Source: Rebecca billardiae RCC1528 (lineage: Eukaryota; Haptophyta). Taken from it: a DNA stretch of 64,000 nt. The position numbers and the translations under genes are program-made. A model generated the notes under the pieces. It was not told the DNA's origin. It saw only the letters and a program-made list of their open reading frames with translations, and made no database searches. Of this stretch, positions 21,241-32,765 are shown in pieces (position 1 is the stretch's first letter; every line of letters starts with the position of its first letter). The stretch is taken from positions 496,001-560,000 of the forward strand of contig OZ251252.1 in assembly GCA_965240325.2 (NCBI GenBank). The letters run 5' to 3'.

Positions 21241-22440
21241 GGGCTCGGGCTCGGCGCCCGCGCGCGTGCAGCCGGTCGTGCCCTTCGAGTCGTGCGTCGC
21301 CGCGCTCGGCGCGGACGAGACGGTGGCCGACTTCTACTCGAGCGCGGCGAAGGCGAAGGTGACGGCGCTGAAGCGGCTGCGCATCGCGCGCTTCCCCCGC
21401 TACCTCCTCGTGCAGATGCGCCGGTACTACGTGGGCGACGACTGGGCGCCCAAGAAGCTGGACGCGCTCGTGGCCGCGCCGAGCGCGCTCTCGCTCGAGC
21501 ACCTGCGCGCGAGCGGGCCGCAGCCCAACGAGGAGCAGCTGCCCGACGAGGAGGAGGGCGCGGCCGCCGCCGGCGGTGGCGGTGGCGGCGCGGCCGCCGT
21601 CGAGCCGAACGAAGAGATCGTCGCCGCGCTCGTCTCGATGGGCTTCTCCGAGAACGGCTCGAAGCGCGCCGCGGTCGCGACGGGCAACGCGCCCGCCGAG
21701 GTGTGCATGGAGTGGGTGCTGGCGCACATGGACGACGCCGACTTCAACGAGCCGCTCACGCAGGGCGCGCAGCCGGCCGCCGCGGGCGGCGGCGGCGGCG
21801 GCGGCGGTGGCGCGGACCCCGCGTCGGTCGAGATGCTCGCCGCGATGGGCTTCACGGCCGAGCAGGCCAGCGTCGCGCTGCGCGAGACGAGCGGCAACCT
21901 CGAGCGCGCGGCCGACTGGCTCTTCAGCCACGCGGACGACCTGCCCGCCGCCATCGCCGCCGCCTCGGCCGGCGCGGACGCAGCGGCTGGCGCGGGCGGC
22001 ACGGCCTCGTTCGACGACGGCGTCGGTGCGCCCCACGCCGCGCCCGCCGCGCCGCCAGCTCGCGCCGCCCTGACCCGCCGCGCCCCGCGCCGCGCGACCC
22101 CGCGGTGCGTGCGCACGCGCGTGCGCGCAGGCGAGTACGAGCTGCACGGCTTTGTGAGCCACATGGGCGCCAACCTGGGGTGCGGGCACTACGTGGCGCA
22201 CATCAAGCGCGGGGACCAGTGGGTGCTCTTCAACGACCGCAAGGTGCGCCCGCGCTGCCGCGCGCTCCGCACTTTGCCGCGCGACGCCTGCATGCCGCGC
22301 GCTCAGCATCCATCGTGCTGCGCGCCGACGTGCGTTGACCTGCGCACCAGGTCGCCGTCTCCGAGGCGCCGCCATTCGACATGGGCTACCTCTACCTCTA
22401 CCGCCGCACCACGCCCTCCACCGCACCCTCGCCGGCGTAG
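19454..22440 (+). CDS. USP5/isopeptidase T-like deubiquitinase
   Basis: Cysteine protease of 870 residues that in its family disassembles free polyubiquitin chains; cytosol and nucleus. Exons: 19454-19519, 19682-22025, 22131-22243 and 22351-22440; all donors start gtgcg or gtcgg-gtgcg as read, and the joins restore family motifs (DDGV-GEYELHGF; FNDRK-VAVSEAPP). Order: N-terminal variant UBP zinc-finger region (VPGAYDVVHNEECIFS onward), second ZnF-UBP region near 190-260 (ENLWLNLSDG, VVKLGTI), catalytic core with Cys339 in LGNTCYVNS and His ~823 in LGCGHYVAHIK, two UBA domains (~665-705 LVSMGFSENGSKRA; ~736-778 LAAMGFTAEQASVAL), and a short tail MGYLYLYRR. Length and order match human USP5 (858 residues). 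In the second zinc finger three of the four zinc ligands are replaced (see findings). Confidence 0.92.
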
Positions 22441-23749
22441 AGCTGCTTCTGCGGCGTGCGCACGCGTGCGCGCCCGCCGGTCCTGCGCATGCCGCGGCGG
22501 GGCGATATGCGCCGGCCACGCACGCGACGAGGAATGACGTTGACCGGGCAGGCCTAGGCGAAGCAGTTTCATAGAGCTGCTAGTGCTGCTACTGACGATC
22601 ATGCGCGGTCACGCGACTGCCGCGACGACTGCGCTGCTTGATCAGTAGTGCATAATGCGACGACTACAGTTCGGCGGATGCGACGCGATGATATATATAT
22701 ATATAATCATATATAGCAGAGCGTAATAACTATATATAGCTAGATCGTCGCCGAAATAACTTATTATTTAATAACGCGGGTCACGGGCCACCGGCCGATC
22801 GACCGCCGCCGCACTCACGACCCCGGAGTCGGAGCAGTCGCGTATGACCATCAGATGATATTATGCTATTCTGAATAGCTATATATAAGGCTGCCCGGCC
22901 GCCGCCGGAGCCTATAGCCTGCAGGGTCGAAGGCCGCCGGAGCCCGGAGAGCCCGGAGCCGACGGTCGGCCCGGAACTGGCGGAACGGCGCGGGCACGGC
23001 GCCGGACGAGCGAGCCGGGGCCGGGCCCGCCGCGCGCACTCCAAACGAGATTCACCGGCGCGCGCGTGGCATGCAATCTGCGCGGGCGTCGGATCTTAGA
23101 CGTCGTAGAATAAGCATGCACCTGCCATTATTTGGGCAAGCGGAAGCTGCGAATGGACCTGAGCTCTTGCCTCGAGAAGGTCTCCTCGCGGCATGTCGGG
23201 CACACCTGCTCGCCCTGCGCGGGAACCCAACCCAGTATCGCACGCGGCGAGCGCGCAGCCCTAGGCGGCGTGCCGAACAGACTTGGCCTGCTCGTTCAGC
23301 GCGGTCATCTCGCTCAAGTTCATGCACAACGGCGAGGTCGTACTTGCGCTCGTCAACCTCACCACGGCCGTGTCCGAGCCCAACGTGCAGCCCGTGACGA
23401 CCGTTGCCGCTCGGCGGGACGGTCCGGCATCCCGTGTCACAGCTCAGCCGCTCTGTGCCCGGACCGCGCGGGCCGCGCGGCTCGCCGCCGTTGAAGCTCC
23501 GCCGCCGCCGCAGCAGCCAGCGCAGCAGTCGGCGGCGCGACGGCTGCCGCCGCTGCCGCCGGCGCCGCGGCTCGCTCGCTGCACGAGACAGACAGAAGTC
23601 GGCGCGCGCCACCAGTCGTCGCAGCGGTCCGTACCGGCGCGATCCTCGCGTGAGGCCATCATGAGAGCTGACTACGGGGACTCTCACTCGCCGCCGGGTC
23701 ACAATGGCCGAGCGGCCGCGGCCGCGGCAGGGCGGGTCACCGGTGGCGC
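22441..23749. other. gene-poor region with AT island
   Basis: No supported gene. Bases 22685-22775 form an AT island with TA runs (22689-22710) in otherwise GC-rich DNA. Bases 23100-23750 contain overlapping open frames on both strands; one on the plus strand near 23283-23400 reads FSAVISLKFMHNGEVVLALVN-like text that may be a decayed coding fragment, but I cannot place it in a family. Confidence 0.35.
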
Positions 23750-23834
23750 GGGTGCCAGTAGCTACCGCCCGGGTGCCAGTAGCTACTGGCACCCGGGGCC
23801 TAGCTAGTATCTATAGTATAGCTACTGGCACCCG
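23750..23834. repeat. nested palindrome cluster
   Basis: Bases 23768-23797 are a perfect 30-bp palindrome (half site CCCGGGTGCCAGTAG). A further plus-oriented half (GGGTGCCAGTAGCTACC) precedes it at 23750 and a minus-oriented half (AGCTACTGGCACCCG) follows at ~23820. The spacing lets alternative hairpins form. It may be the end of a small mobile element or a fragile site. Confidence 0.7.
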
Positions 23835-24107
23835 CGCGCCCGGGCCCGGCCGCGGCGTCACGCAGTCAGCACGGCTCACACTACGATGACCGGTTACTCA
23901 GCGGACTACCGGGAATCTGTCCGGTTGGACGTCGAGTTTCATTGCGGACTACGCGGCTGACCGCCCGACGATCGGCCGGCCCCGCGGCGGAGGCGGCAGC
24001 GGGCGCGGAGGCTGACCGGAGGCGCGGAGCGGGTCGGGCGCAGCTGACTCAGCAGCCTCCTCGATGACTCTCACGACGTACGGTCCTACTGGTCGATAAC
24101 ACGACTC

Positions 24108-25049
24108 TCACTTGGTCAGGCGACTGCTACTACAGTGAGCCGCGCGGGCCCGGGCTCGGACCGCGCGCACCGCCGGGCGCGGCTGCTGCCACAAGTCACG
24201 ACTCAGCGCCGGACGATGACCGGGACCGGGACTCAGTCCGACAGCTGCGTGGCAGGCCGTGACCGACGTGAACGGTGAATCCGACTCCGAGCTTTGAAGC
24301 ACTTCATCACTGCTCGTCCGACTGGATGGCGCGGCTGCTCGCTGCTCGTGCGCCGCACCGCCGCCACCGCCTCCGCCGCGCTCTCGTGCGCGGAGGCTTG
24401 GCGCCGAGTCCTTCGCGCGCGAGCTCGAGCTTGCACGCGCCTGGGACGCGCGCCCACACCCCGCACGTGTCACCTCGTGCGCAGGAGCCAGGTCCGCTTC
24501 GAGCCGCCCAAGCTCCTCCGCGCCTTCCTCGCGCGCGGCAGCGCGCTCGGCCACGTGCGCGCGCGCCTCACGCCGAGCAGCAGCGGCAAGCGCGAACGCA
24601 GCGGTTTGCCGAGCAGGCTTGCTCGCGGCGGCATCGGCCGAGGCTGCGCGCCACTTGGCCTCGGCCACGCCGAGCAGCACCCTACGTGCAGCCATCGTCT
24701 CGGCGGCCGCCGCCGTCCGTTCGGCTGCTGCAGCGTGCTCCGCGTGCAGCTGCTTCTCGAGTCTCGGCACGGCGCTCAGCTCGCAGCTCTTGCGCACGTT
24801 CGCCTCCGACAGTTCGGCAACGTGGATCGCGAGCAGGTCGGCGCTGCCGTCCACGGCAGCAATGCTTGCCGCCGAGAGCTGCGTGCCGTGCGGCGGGCGC
24901 CGCGGCGCGGGCGGGCGGGTGGCGGGCGATGAGCGATGGGCCGGGCCAGCGATCGGCGTCTCGTCGACGAGTGCGGGCAGCTGGTGGCGAGCTCCGGCTT
25001 GCACGGGCAGCAGGGAGGTGGAAGGGTGAGGGCAGCGGGCAGTCGGCAC
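24108..25049 (-). CDS. hypothetical Ala-rich coiled-coil protein or exon
   Basis: An open frame of 313 codons with no in-frame ATG until well inside it, so the real 5' end is either in an upstream exon or lost. The middle third is heptad-like and Ala/Glu/Arg-rich (LLAIHVAELSEANVRKSCEL, RLEKQLHAEHAAAAERTAAA, REEGAEELGRLEADLA), which suggests a coiled coil. The N- and C-terminal parts are low-complexity. No family recognised. Could also be a pseudogene or a compositional frame in GC-rich DNA. Confidence 0.25.
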   Translation of the reverse strand: MPTARCPHPSTSLLPVQAGARHQLPALVDETPIAGPAHRSSPATRPPAPRRPPHGTQLSAASIAAVDGSADLLAIHVAELSEANVRKSCELSAVPRLEKQLHAEHAAAAERTAAAAETMAARRVLLGVAEAKWRAASADAAASKPARQTAAFALAAAARREARAHVAERAAAREEGAEELGRLEADLAPAHEVTRAGCGRASQARASSSSRAKDSAPSLRARERGGGGGGGAAHEQRAAAPSSRTSSDEVLQSSESDSPFTSVTACHAAVGLSPGPGHRPALSRDLWQQPRPAVRAVRARARAAHCSSSRLTK

Positions 25050-25810
25050 GGCCAGGCGGCGGTAGTGACACGACGGCGGTCAACACGGAGGGGTCGAGCC
25101 GCGGGCACGTGGTCTCGGCAGCTGCCGCGCGGGCAGCTGGGTCATGCGGGGCGGCGCTGCAGGTTGCACCCGCCGTGTGAGGCGTCGAGCCGCATCCGCT
25201 CTGAGGGCTCGATCTGGGCGGTGGACACGAACGCCGTAAGCGGAGTGCTGCAGGCGGGGCCGCGAGAGGCGGGGCCGCAACAACTTCCGCCGTTATCGCC
25301 GGGCGGCGACGCCTAGTCGCCGCCCTCCTCGCGCGCCATCGCAGTGATCTGACCCCACACGCCTGGCATCATCGCCTCGGAGAAGTGCTAGTGCCGCGCA
25401 GCTCCAAACTCGAGCGGCGTGCGTGCTCGGAGCAGCAGCCGGCTGCGGATCAGGCTTCAGTCGAATGCATACGCACCTGTGGCTGCCGTGCATGGCCTCC
25501 TCACCGAGGAAGAAGGGTGTTCTGTGGCCATCCATAAAAAAAGGTGCGCACTGGCGCCCGAGCCGCCCGCGCGGCACGCGACCTCAACTGCACCTGTTCC
25601 GATCTCGAGCTGTGGGCAGGGCGGGGTGTCTTGGATCGATGGGGAGACGCTCGGGGAAATTCGTCGGGGTAGTCTGGGACTGCGCGCGCACGCTCCCCGC
25701 CCTTCAGCGCGCCGCGCGTCGCCATGCTGAATTTCCGCGAGCGGGCGGGTGCAGGGGGGGGCCCGTAACGACATCTTTTCCGAAATCTTGCGCTGTGGCA
25801 TGCAATAATA
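25050..25810. other. gene-poor region
   Basis: No supported gene. GC-rich up to ~25760, then composition falls. Several overlapping frames on both strands show no recognisable motif. Confidence 0.35.
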
Positions 25811-26058
25811 ATTATAAACGGCAACGCAACTGACCACACTACGCGACGGCAATTTAGCTGAACAAAGTATTGGGCCATCATCCACGGCAATACTGTACAC
25901 CTGACACAAGTATTCGACGTTGGCGACAAGATTGACACGTGATTCCCAAACATGGAAAACGGCAATACAACTGGGCCACGGTAGTCAAATTCAAAACTTG
26001 CGTTTTGCAATACACTACCTGACCATCACACTTTCCAAAACGGCAATACAGCTGACAT
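25811..26058. repeat. degenerate short repeats, CGGCAATACA..CTG type
   Basis: A word of the form CGGCAAyACA-n-CTGAC occurs at 25819, 25847, 25885, 25960, about 26007 (degenerate) and 26041, spaced 28-75 bases. The stretch is AT-richer than its flanks and leads directly into microsatellites. It looks like an old decayed tandem or subterminal repeats of a mobile element. Confidence 0.5.
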
Positions 26059-26069
26059 TTATATATATA

Positions 26070-26130
<61 letters not shown>

Positions 26131-26345
26131 GCATGCGCATGCATGCATGCATGCATGCATGATTCATCATACATACATACATCATACATCATACCGCATA
26201 CATACATACATGTACATACATACATACATACATACATGCATACATACATACATACATACATACATACATACATACATACATGTAGTACATACATACATAC
26301 ATACATACATACATACATACATACATACATACATACATACATACA
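26059..26345. repeat. compound microsatellite (TA)n-(GCAT)n-(CATA)n
   Basis: Three adjoining tracts: TA dinucleotides (about 26059-26128, one CTC interruption), GCAT tetranucleotides (about 26130-26162), and CATA/TACA tetranucleotides (about 26169-26344) with two small interruptions. Frames reading Tyr-Val-Cys-Met or Ile-His-Thr here are products of the repeat. Confidence 0.97.
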
Positions 26346-27573
26346 CTACCGCCATAAATAGCATAATAGTATCCACAAGACCACAACGCCTGAAGGATAT
26401 GGGAAGCAGCCCGACACTCGGCTTGCCGAAGGCCCGGCCCGCACGCGTGCGGTGCGCGCGGCTGCGGTTCGCGCTTGGATTAGTTGGGCGGCAGGGGCGA
26501 GATCGACGTACGATGCAGCATAGCTTCTGAAGCTGCTGCTTCCTCCTTCCGTCGAGCTGCTGTCTGAAGGAGGCCGGAAGCAGCACTGCGCGAAGCAGCC
26601 TCAGCCAGCAAACACTAAGCGTTTCAACTTTCAAAAGAAACGCGCGGCGCGGGGCGAGGAGCGGCGGGCGCGGCGCGGAGGTCGGAAGGATAGCCGAGGC
26701 GAAATTCACGTATGAGGGGCACTCACTATGCCGCATCATGCATGCGCATTGGCACTAACCACGCCGCCGCCTCCGCACTGGGGTGTCCGCGGTCGCAGGA
26801 GCGTGCGCCTCGCGAAGCAGGCGCCGCCGCAACCGGCCCGGCGGTCCGGCACGGCGGGCACGGGCCGGTACATTACGACGGATCATTGGAAATCGCGGCC
26901 ATGCCAAGTCGACATCCGCACACTCTCCACAGCCGTCCGGGCCCGGGGCCGGCGCCGCGTGTGACGCTGCTGGAAGAGCCGAAGAGGAGGGCGCGGCCGC
27001 GGGGATGATGGTGGCACCAGCATTCCTCCCAAATGCTGAGTCAACCAACATTAGCCCGCAGCTGCGGGATGTGGCTGAGTCCGCTGTCTGGAGCAGGCTC
27101 CCTCCCCGTGATGCAGCCGCAGCGGCGTGGCGTGCGCGACCGGGCTCGGAGCGCAGCGGATCATTCTGCGGCCGTAATCATCGTCATCGAAGTAGGCTGC
27201 GCAGCAAGGCTGATCCGTAGTTGACAGAGCGTGCGCGAGGCCTCAGCTACCTGGCGGCTTGGCGGCCGCTCGCGCTCTGCGACTGGGGCACACGGTGGAA
27301 CGCGGCGGCGCCCGGCCTCGGTGTTCCGGACGGCGGGGACGCGCTCGTTTCTGTGTTCGGGGCCGGGCCGGGGGGGTACATACCTGCACGGTGAACCGTT
27401 GCGCGCGTCATCAAGACATCCACTCAATACTGAATGGAGAATACTCATCATCAGCTTCCAATTTTGTCATCGATCCCAGGCAGCGTAATCAACAAAATAA
27501 TGATGAGCTGTGAGATTGAACCCTCTTGATCTGACGCGCTGCCATTCGCCGGTGATGGATAAACAGCAAAGGG
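26346..27573. other. gene-poor region
   Basis: No supported gene. An imperfect hairpin (GCTGCTTCCTCCTTC near 26535 against GAAGGAGGCCGGAAGCAGC near 26564) is visible. Bases 27380-27570 are AT-richer and precede the foldback element. Confidence 0.35.
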
Positions 27574-27578
27574 TTTAA

Positions 27579-28715
27579 CCAAGGGCGGTAAGGGCTGTCA
27601 ACTCCCAGTGGCGCCGAGTGGCGGAGGTTGGGCGCCCCTCAACTCGTGCGGCCTCGTGGCGCAGCGGCGAAGTCTCCTGGGGCGCCGCCATGGAGGGCGC
27701 GTGGGGTGCGCACGCCGCGGGCTCCTGCGCCCGCGGCAGCGGCCGCGGACACGGCGCGCGTGGTTGGTCGCATGCTAGACAGCATGTAGTACCCTCCCAC
27801 GCCGCGCGCCGCGCTCGCCGGTGCCCTCGCCGTGCCTCAGGCCAGCCGCGCACGCGCGCCGCACCAATGGCCAGCCGTGGCCACGCGCCAGCCGCCGGCG
27901 CGCGCGCGGTGCGCGGTGCGGTCGGCGCGGGTCGGGCGCGCGCCCGGGGCGAGGCTCACGTGTGGTGGGCGCGCGCCATGCCGCCTTGCGCCGCCGCACA
28001 CGAGCTTGATCACGTTCCACGCGGCTGCTGAAGGGTGCTCGTCGAGCATTCCTCGGCCATCAGAAATGAGCTTGGACAAGCGGCTGTGAGCGCATCAGTG
28101 CGAGGAACGCGAGCACTTGGGGGCTCGCGTGCCTTATTAGGAGGCTAGTCGTGCACATATCAGTGGTCTGCGCTTGTCTATCACGCGTCGCTGCCTTCCC
28201 ATGATCGTCTCAACATGAGCATTTTCAAACATGGCAATGCACACTCGACAGCATGATAACGCGTGCGCGCCGACCCATGCGGGCGCCAGCGCGGCGGCAC
28301 GAGGCGGCATGGCGCGCGCCCACCACACGTGAGCCTCGCCCCGGGCGCGCGCCCGACCCGCGCCGACCGCACCGCGCACCGCGCGCGCGCCGGCGGCTGG
28401 CGCGTGGCCACGGCTGGCCATTGGTGCGGCGCGCGTGCGCGGCTGGCCTGAGGCACGGCGAGGGCACCGGCGAGCGCGGCGCGCGGCGTGGGAGGGTACT
28501 ACATGCTGTCTAGCATGCGACCAACCACGCGCGCCGTGTCCGCGGCCGCTGCCGCGGGCGCAGGAGCCCGCGGCGTGCGCACCCCACGCGCCCTCCATGG
28601 CGGCGCCCCAGGAGACTTCGCCGCTGCGCCACGAGGCCGCACGAGTTGAGGGGCGCCCAACCTCCGCCACTCGGCGCCACTGGTCACCGGAGTTGACAGC
28701 CCTTACCGCCCTTGG
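27579..28715. mobile_element. foldback (inverted-repeat) element, non-autonomous
   Basis: A 1,137-bp element with long inverted arms: 27579-27997 and 28291-28715, nearly identical apart from a 6-bp insertion (TCACCG) in the right arm at about 28684. The ends read CCAAGGGCGGTAAGGGC inward. TTTAA stands directly outside both ends (27574-27578 and 28716-28720), as expected for a target-site duplication; the cut could also be drawn as a TTA duplication with a slightly longer terminal repeat. The ~290-bp centre has no coding frame, so it carries no transposase and would depend on one in trans. The two arms encode the same reading frame on opposite strands, which is a by-product of the symmetry. 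Confidence 0.8.
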
Positions 28716-28720
28716 TTTAA

Positions 28721-29116
28721 CAGAGGCGATCTCGATCTCGATATCGCCCTCCTTTATTTAAAGTCGTCAGATGGCAGATGCAATCTTCCAGAACCAAATG
28801 AACCACTTAAAATTATACCCCGCTGGCTACCGCTAAAAATTACCCCGACGGCCATACCGCTAAAAATAATGATAAGATATATCAGCGGCCGCGCAACCGC
28901 GGCCGTCCGTGGGTCCCAGACTTAAAAATTACTTTACCATAGCTGACTCTGTGAGTGGTCGCCAATATGACTAGGGGCTACGGCAACCAGATTGGTTAGT
29001 GCTCAGCTGCCGAGAGCCGAATGGTGATGTGCCCGATGCCTGGCCCGCGCCGCGAGCACGCGGCCGCCGGGCGCGGCGCCGCCCAAGCCGGCCTCCGCCG
29101 CGCGCCCCGCACCGCG
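28721..29116 (+). promoter_or_regulatory. AT-rich upstream region of the giant gene
   Basis: An AT-rich island (about 28740-28990) just 5' of the giant open frame, with a CTTTATTTAAAG palindrome near 28751 and GATAAGATATATC near 28870. A ~27-bp repeat occurs about 2.4 times at 28808-28872 (units end GGCTACCGC / GGCCATACCGC and start TAAAAATTA). Three in-frame ATGs (29021, 29027, 29036) lie 3' of a TAG at 28997. The region is a promoter candidate by position and composition only. Confidence 0.4.
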
Positions 29117-29182
29117 ATGGCTCGGAGGCACACGCCGCTCCGGCTCGGTCTCGCCGTCGTGCTGGCCGTGTGCTTTGGCGCG
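29117..29182 (+). other. signal peptide of the giant protein
   Basis: Basic n-region (ARRHTPLR), hydrophobic core LGLAVVLAVCF and small residues GA before Gln-Pro. Best cut after residue 22 by eye. It leads directly into the Pro-rich region. Confidence 0.75.
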
Positions 29183-32100
29183 CAGCCGGCGCGGCTTGAT
29201 GCGCCGCCGTCGCCGCCGTCGCCGCCGCCGTCGCCGCCGCCGCCGTCGCCGCCGCCGTCGCCGCCGCCGTCGCCGCCGCCGTCGCCGCCGCCGTCGCCGC
29301 CGCCGTCGCCGCCGCCCTCGCCGCCGCCCTCGCCGCCGCCCTCGCCGCCGCCCTCGCCGCCGCCCTCGCCGCCGCCCTCGCCGCCGCCGCCAAGCCCACC
29401 GCCGCCCCCGCCGCCGCCCTCGCCGCCGCCCAGCCCGCCGTCCGCGCCGCCACAGCCCCCGAACGCGCCGCCGTCAGCGCCACCGCCCTCGCCGCCATCA
29501 CCGCCCCCAAGCCCGCCGAGCCCGCCACCGAGCCCGCCGCCGCCCTCGCCGCCGCCCTCGCCGCCGCCATCTCCTCCGCCGCCGAGCCCACCGCCATCTC
29601 CGCCGCCGAGTCCCCCGCCGCCGAGCCCGCCACCGAGCCCACCACCGCCGCCGAGCCCGCCGCCCTCGCCGCCGCCGCCCCGGGAACCGCCCAGCCCGCC
29701 GCCCAGCCCGCCGCCGCCAAGTTCGCCGCCCAGCCCGCCGCCCAGCCCGCCGCCGCCGCCCAGCCCGCCGCCCAGCCCGCCGCCGCCCAGCCCGCCGCCC
29801 AGCCCGCCGCCCAGCCCGCCGCCACCGTCGCCGCCGCCGCCGCCGCCGCCCTCGCCGCCGCCGCCCTCGCCGCCGCCGGCCCCGCCGCCGCCGACCCCGC
29901 CACCCAGCCCACCGCCCTCCCCGCCGCCCTCCCCGCCGCCGCCTTCGCCGCCGCCTTCCCCGCCGCCGCCGTCGCCGCCGCCTTCCCCGCCGCCGCCGTT
30001 GCCGCCGCCCAGCCCGCCGCCGCCGTTGCCGCCGCCCAGCCCGCCGCCGCCTGCAGCTCCGCCGTCGCCTCCGCCCAGCCCGCCGCCCAGCCCGCCGCCC
30101 AGCCCGCCGCCCAGCCCGCCGCCACCGTCGCCACCGCCGTCACCGCCGTCGCCGCCGAGCCCGCCGCCGAGCCCGCCGCCCCCTCCGCCGTCGCCGCCGC
30201 CGAGCCCGCCGCCACCGATGTCGCCACCGAGCCCGCCGCCGTCGCCGCCGCCGTCGCCGCCGCCGGCACCGCCGCCCTCGCCGCCGCCGAGCCCACCGCC
30301 CAGCCCGCCGCCCGCACCGCCGCCCTCGCCGCCGCCTCCGAGCCCGCCACCGAGCCCGCCGCCGAGCCCGCCGCCGCCGAGCCCGCCGCCGAGCCCGCCG
30401 CCGAGCCCGCCGCCTCCCAGCCCGCCGCCGAGCCCGCCGCCGCCCTCGCCGCCGCCCAGCCCGCCGCCGAGCCCGCCGCCGCCGTCGCCGCCGCCGTCGC
30501 CGCCCCCGAGCCCGCCGCCGCCGGGCCCGCCCCCGAGCCCGCCGCCGCCCTCCCCCCCGCCATACCCCCCGGTGGCCCCGCCCTCGCCGCCGCCGAGCCC
30601 ACCGCCGCCGAGCCCGCCGCCGTCGCCGCCGCCGTCGCCGCCGCCGCCGAGCCCGCCGCCGTCGCCGCCGCCGTCGCCGCCGCCGAGCCCGCCGCCGAGC
30701 CCGCCGCCGAGCCCGCCGCCGAGCCCGCCGCCGTCGCCGCCGCCGTCGCCGCCGCCGTCGCCGCCGCCGTCGCCGCCGCCGCCGAGCCCGCCGCCGTCGC
30801 CGCCGCCGTCGCCGCCGCCGTCGCCGCCGCCGTCGCCGCCGCCGTCGCCGCCGCCGTCGCCGCCGCCGCCGAGCCCGCCGCCCTCGCCGCCGCCCTCGCC
30901 GCCGCCGCCGAGCCCGCCGCCGTCGCCGCCGCCGTCGCCGCCGCCGACCCCGCCGCCGCGCCCGCCGCCCAGCCCGCCGCCGAGCCCGCCGCCGAGCCCG
31001 CCGCCGATGCCGCCCCCGTCGCCGCCCCCACCGAGCCCGCCGCCGAGCCCGCCGCCGTCGCCGCCGCCGTCGCCGCCGCCGTCGCCACCGCCGTCGCCGC
31101 CGCCGTCGCCGCCGCCCAGCCCGCCTCCGAAATCGCCGCCGCCGCCGTTGCCGCCGCCGAGCCCGCCGCCGAGCCCGCCGCCCAGCCCGCCGCCCAGCCC
31201 ACCGCCGTCACCACCGCCGCCGTCGCCGCCGCCGTCGCCACCGCCCAGCCCGCCACCGAGCCCGCCGCCGAGCCCGCCGCCGAGCCCACCGCCGAGCCCA
31301 CCGCCGCCGCCGAGCCCGCCGCCGAGCCCGCCGCCGAGCCCGCCGCCGAGCCCGCCGCCGAGCCCACCGCCGAGCCCGCCGCCGAGCCCGCCGCCGTCGC
31401 CCCCGCCTTCCCCGCCGCCCAGCCCGCCGCCCAGTCCGCCGCCTTCTCCGCCGCCTTCCCCGCCGCCCTCGCCGCCGCCTTCCCCGCCGCCTTCCCCGCC
31501 GCCGTCACCGCCGCCACCGAGCCCGCCGCCGAGCCCGCCGCCGAGCCCGCCGCCGAGCCCGCCGCCGAGCCCTCCGCCACCGCCGAGCCCGCCGCCTTCC
31601 CCGCCGCCGAGCCCGCCGCCGAGCCCTCCGCCTTCCCCGCCGCCGAGCCCGCCGCCGCGCCCGCCGCCGTCGCCGCCGCCGAGCGCGCCGCCCAGCCCGC
31701 CGCCCAGCCCGCCGCCGAGCCCGCCGCCGAGCCCGCCGCCCAGCCCGCCGCCGAGCCCGCCGCCGAGCCCGCCGCCGCCGAGCCCGCCGCCGAGCCCGCC
31801 GCCGAGCCCGCCGCCGAGCCCGCCGCCGAGCCCACCACCACCGAGTCCGCCACCTACCCACCCGCCGAGCCCACCGCCGTCTCCGCCGCCCAGCCCGCCG
31901 CCTCCAAGCCCACCGCCCAGCCCGCCGCCCCCGAGCCCGCCTCCGAGCCCGCCGCCAAGCCCGCCGCCGAGCCCGCCGCCGAGCCCGCCCCCTAGCCCGC
32001 CGCCGCCGAGCCCGCCGCCGAGCCCGCCGCCGAGCCCGCCGCCGTCGCCGCCGCCTTCTCCGCCGCCGAGCCCGCCGCCGTCACCGCCGCCGCCGAGCCC

Positions 32101-32726
32101 GCCGCCGAGCCCGCCGCCGAGCCCGCCGCCGAGCCCACCGCCGCCGCCGAGCCCGCCGCCGAGCCCGCCGCCGAGCCCGCCGCCCAGCCCACCGCCGCCG
32201 AGCCCGCCGCCGAGCCCGCCGCCGAGCCCGCCGCCGAGCCCGCCGCCGAGCCCGCCGCCGAGTCCACCGCCGAGCCCACCGCCGTCACCACCGCCGAGCC
32301 CACCGCCGCCCAGCCCGCCGCCGAGCCCGCCGCCGAGCCCGCCGCCGAGCCCGCCGCCCAGCCCGCCGCCGAGCCCGCCGCCGCCGAGCCCGCCGCCGTC
32401 GCCGCCGCCGAGCCCGCCGCCGTCACCACCGCCGAGCCCGCCGCCGCCGAGCCCGCCGCCGAGTCCTCCGCCGAGCCCACCGCCTGGCCCTCCGCCCCGC
32501 CCTCCGCCGAGCCCGCCGCCCAGCCCGCCGCCGAGCCCGCCGCCAAGCCCGCCGCCGCCGCCGAGCCCGCCACCCAGCCCGCCGCCGAGCCCGCCGCCGA
32601 GCCCGCCGCCGCCGAGCTCGCCGCCGAGCCCGCCACCGTCACCGCCGCCGAGCCCACCTCCGCCGAGCCCGCCGCCGAGCCCGCCGCCGAGTCCGCCGCC
32701 CAGCCCGCCGCCCAGCCCGCCGCCCA

Positions 32727-32765
<39 letters not shown>

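Noticed and set aside
19304-22519. 1,071-codon minus-strand frame antisense to the USP5-like gene
   Set aside because: High GC at third positions keeps antisense frames open; the sense strand has a complete deubiquitinase.
23283-23807. 175-codon plus-strand frame
   Set aside because: Only a short stretch looks protein-like; the rest is low-complexity and the family could not be named.
26129-26530. open frames of Ile-His-Thr or Tyr-Val-Cys-Met repeats
   Set aside because: Translation of the CATA microsatellite.
27618-28670. two long frames of the same protein on opposite strands
   Set aside because: They are the two arms of the foldback element; no family match.
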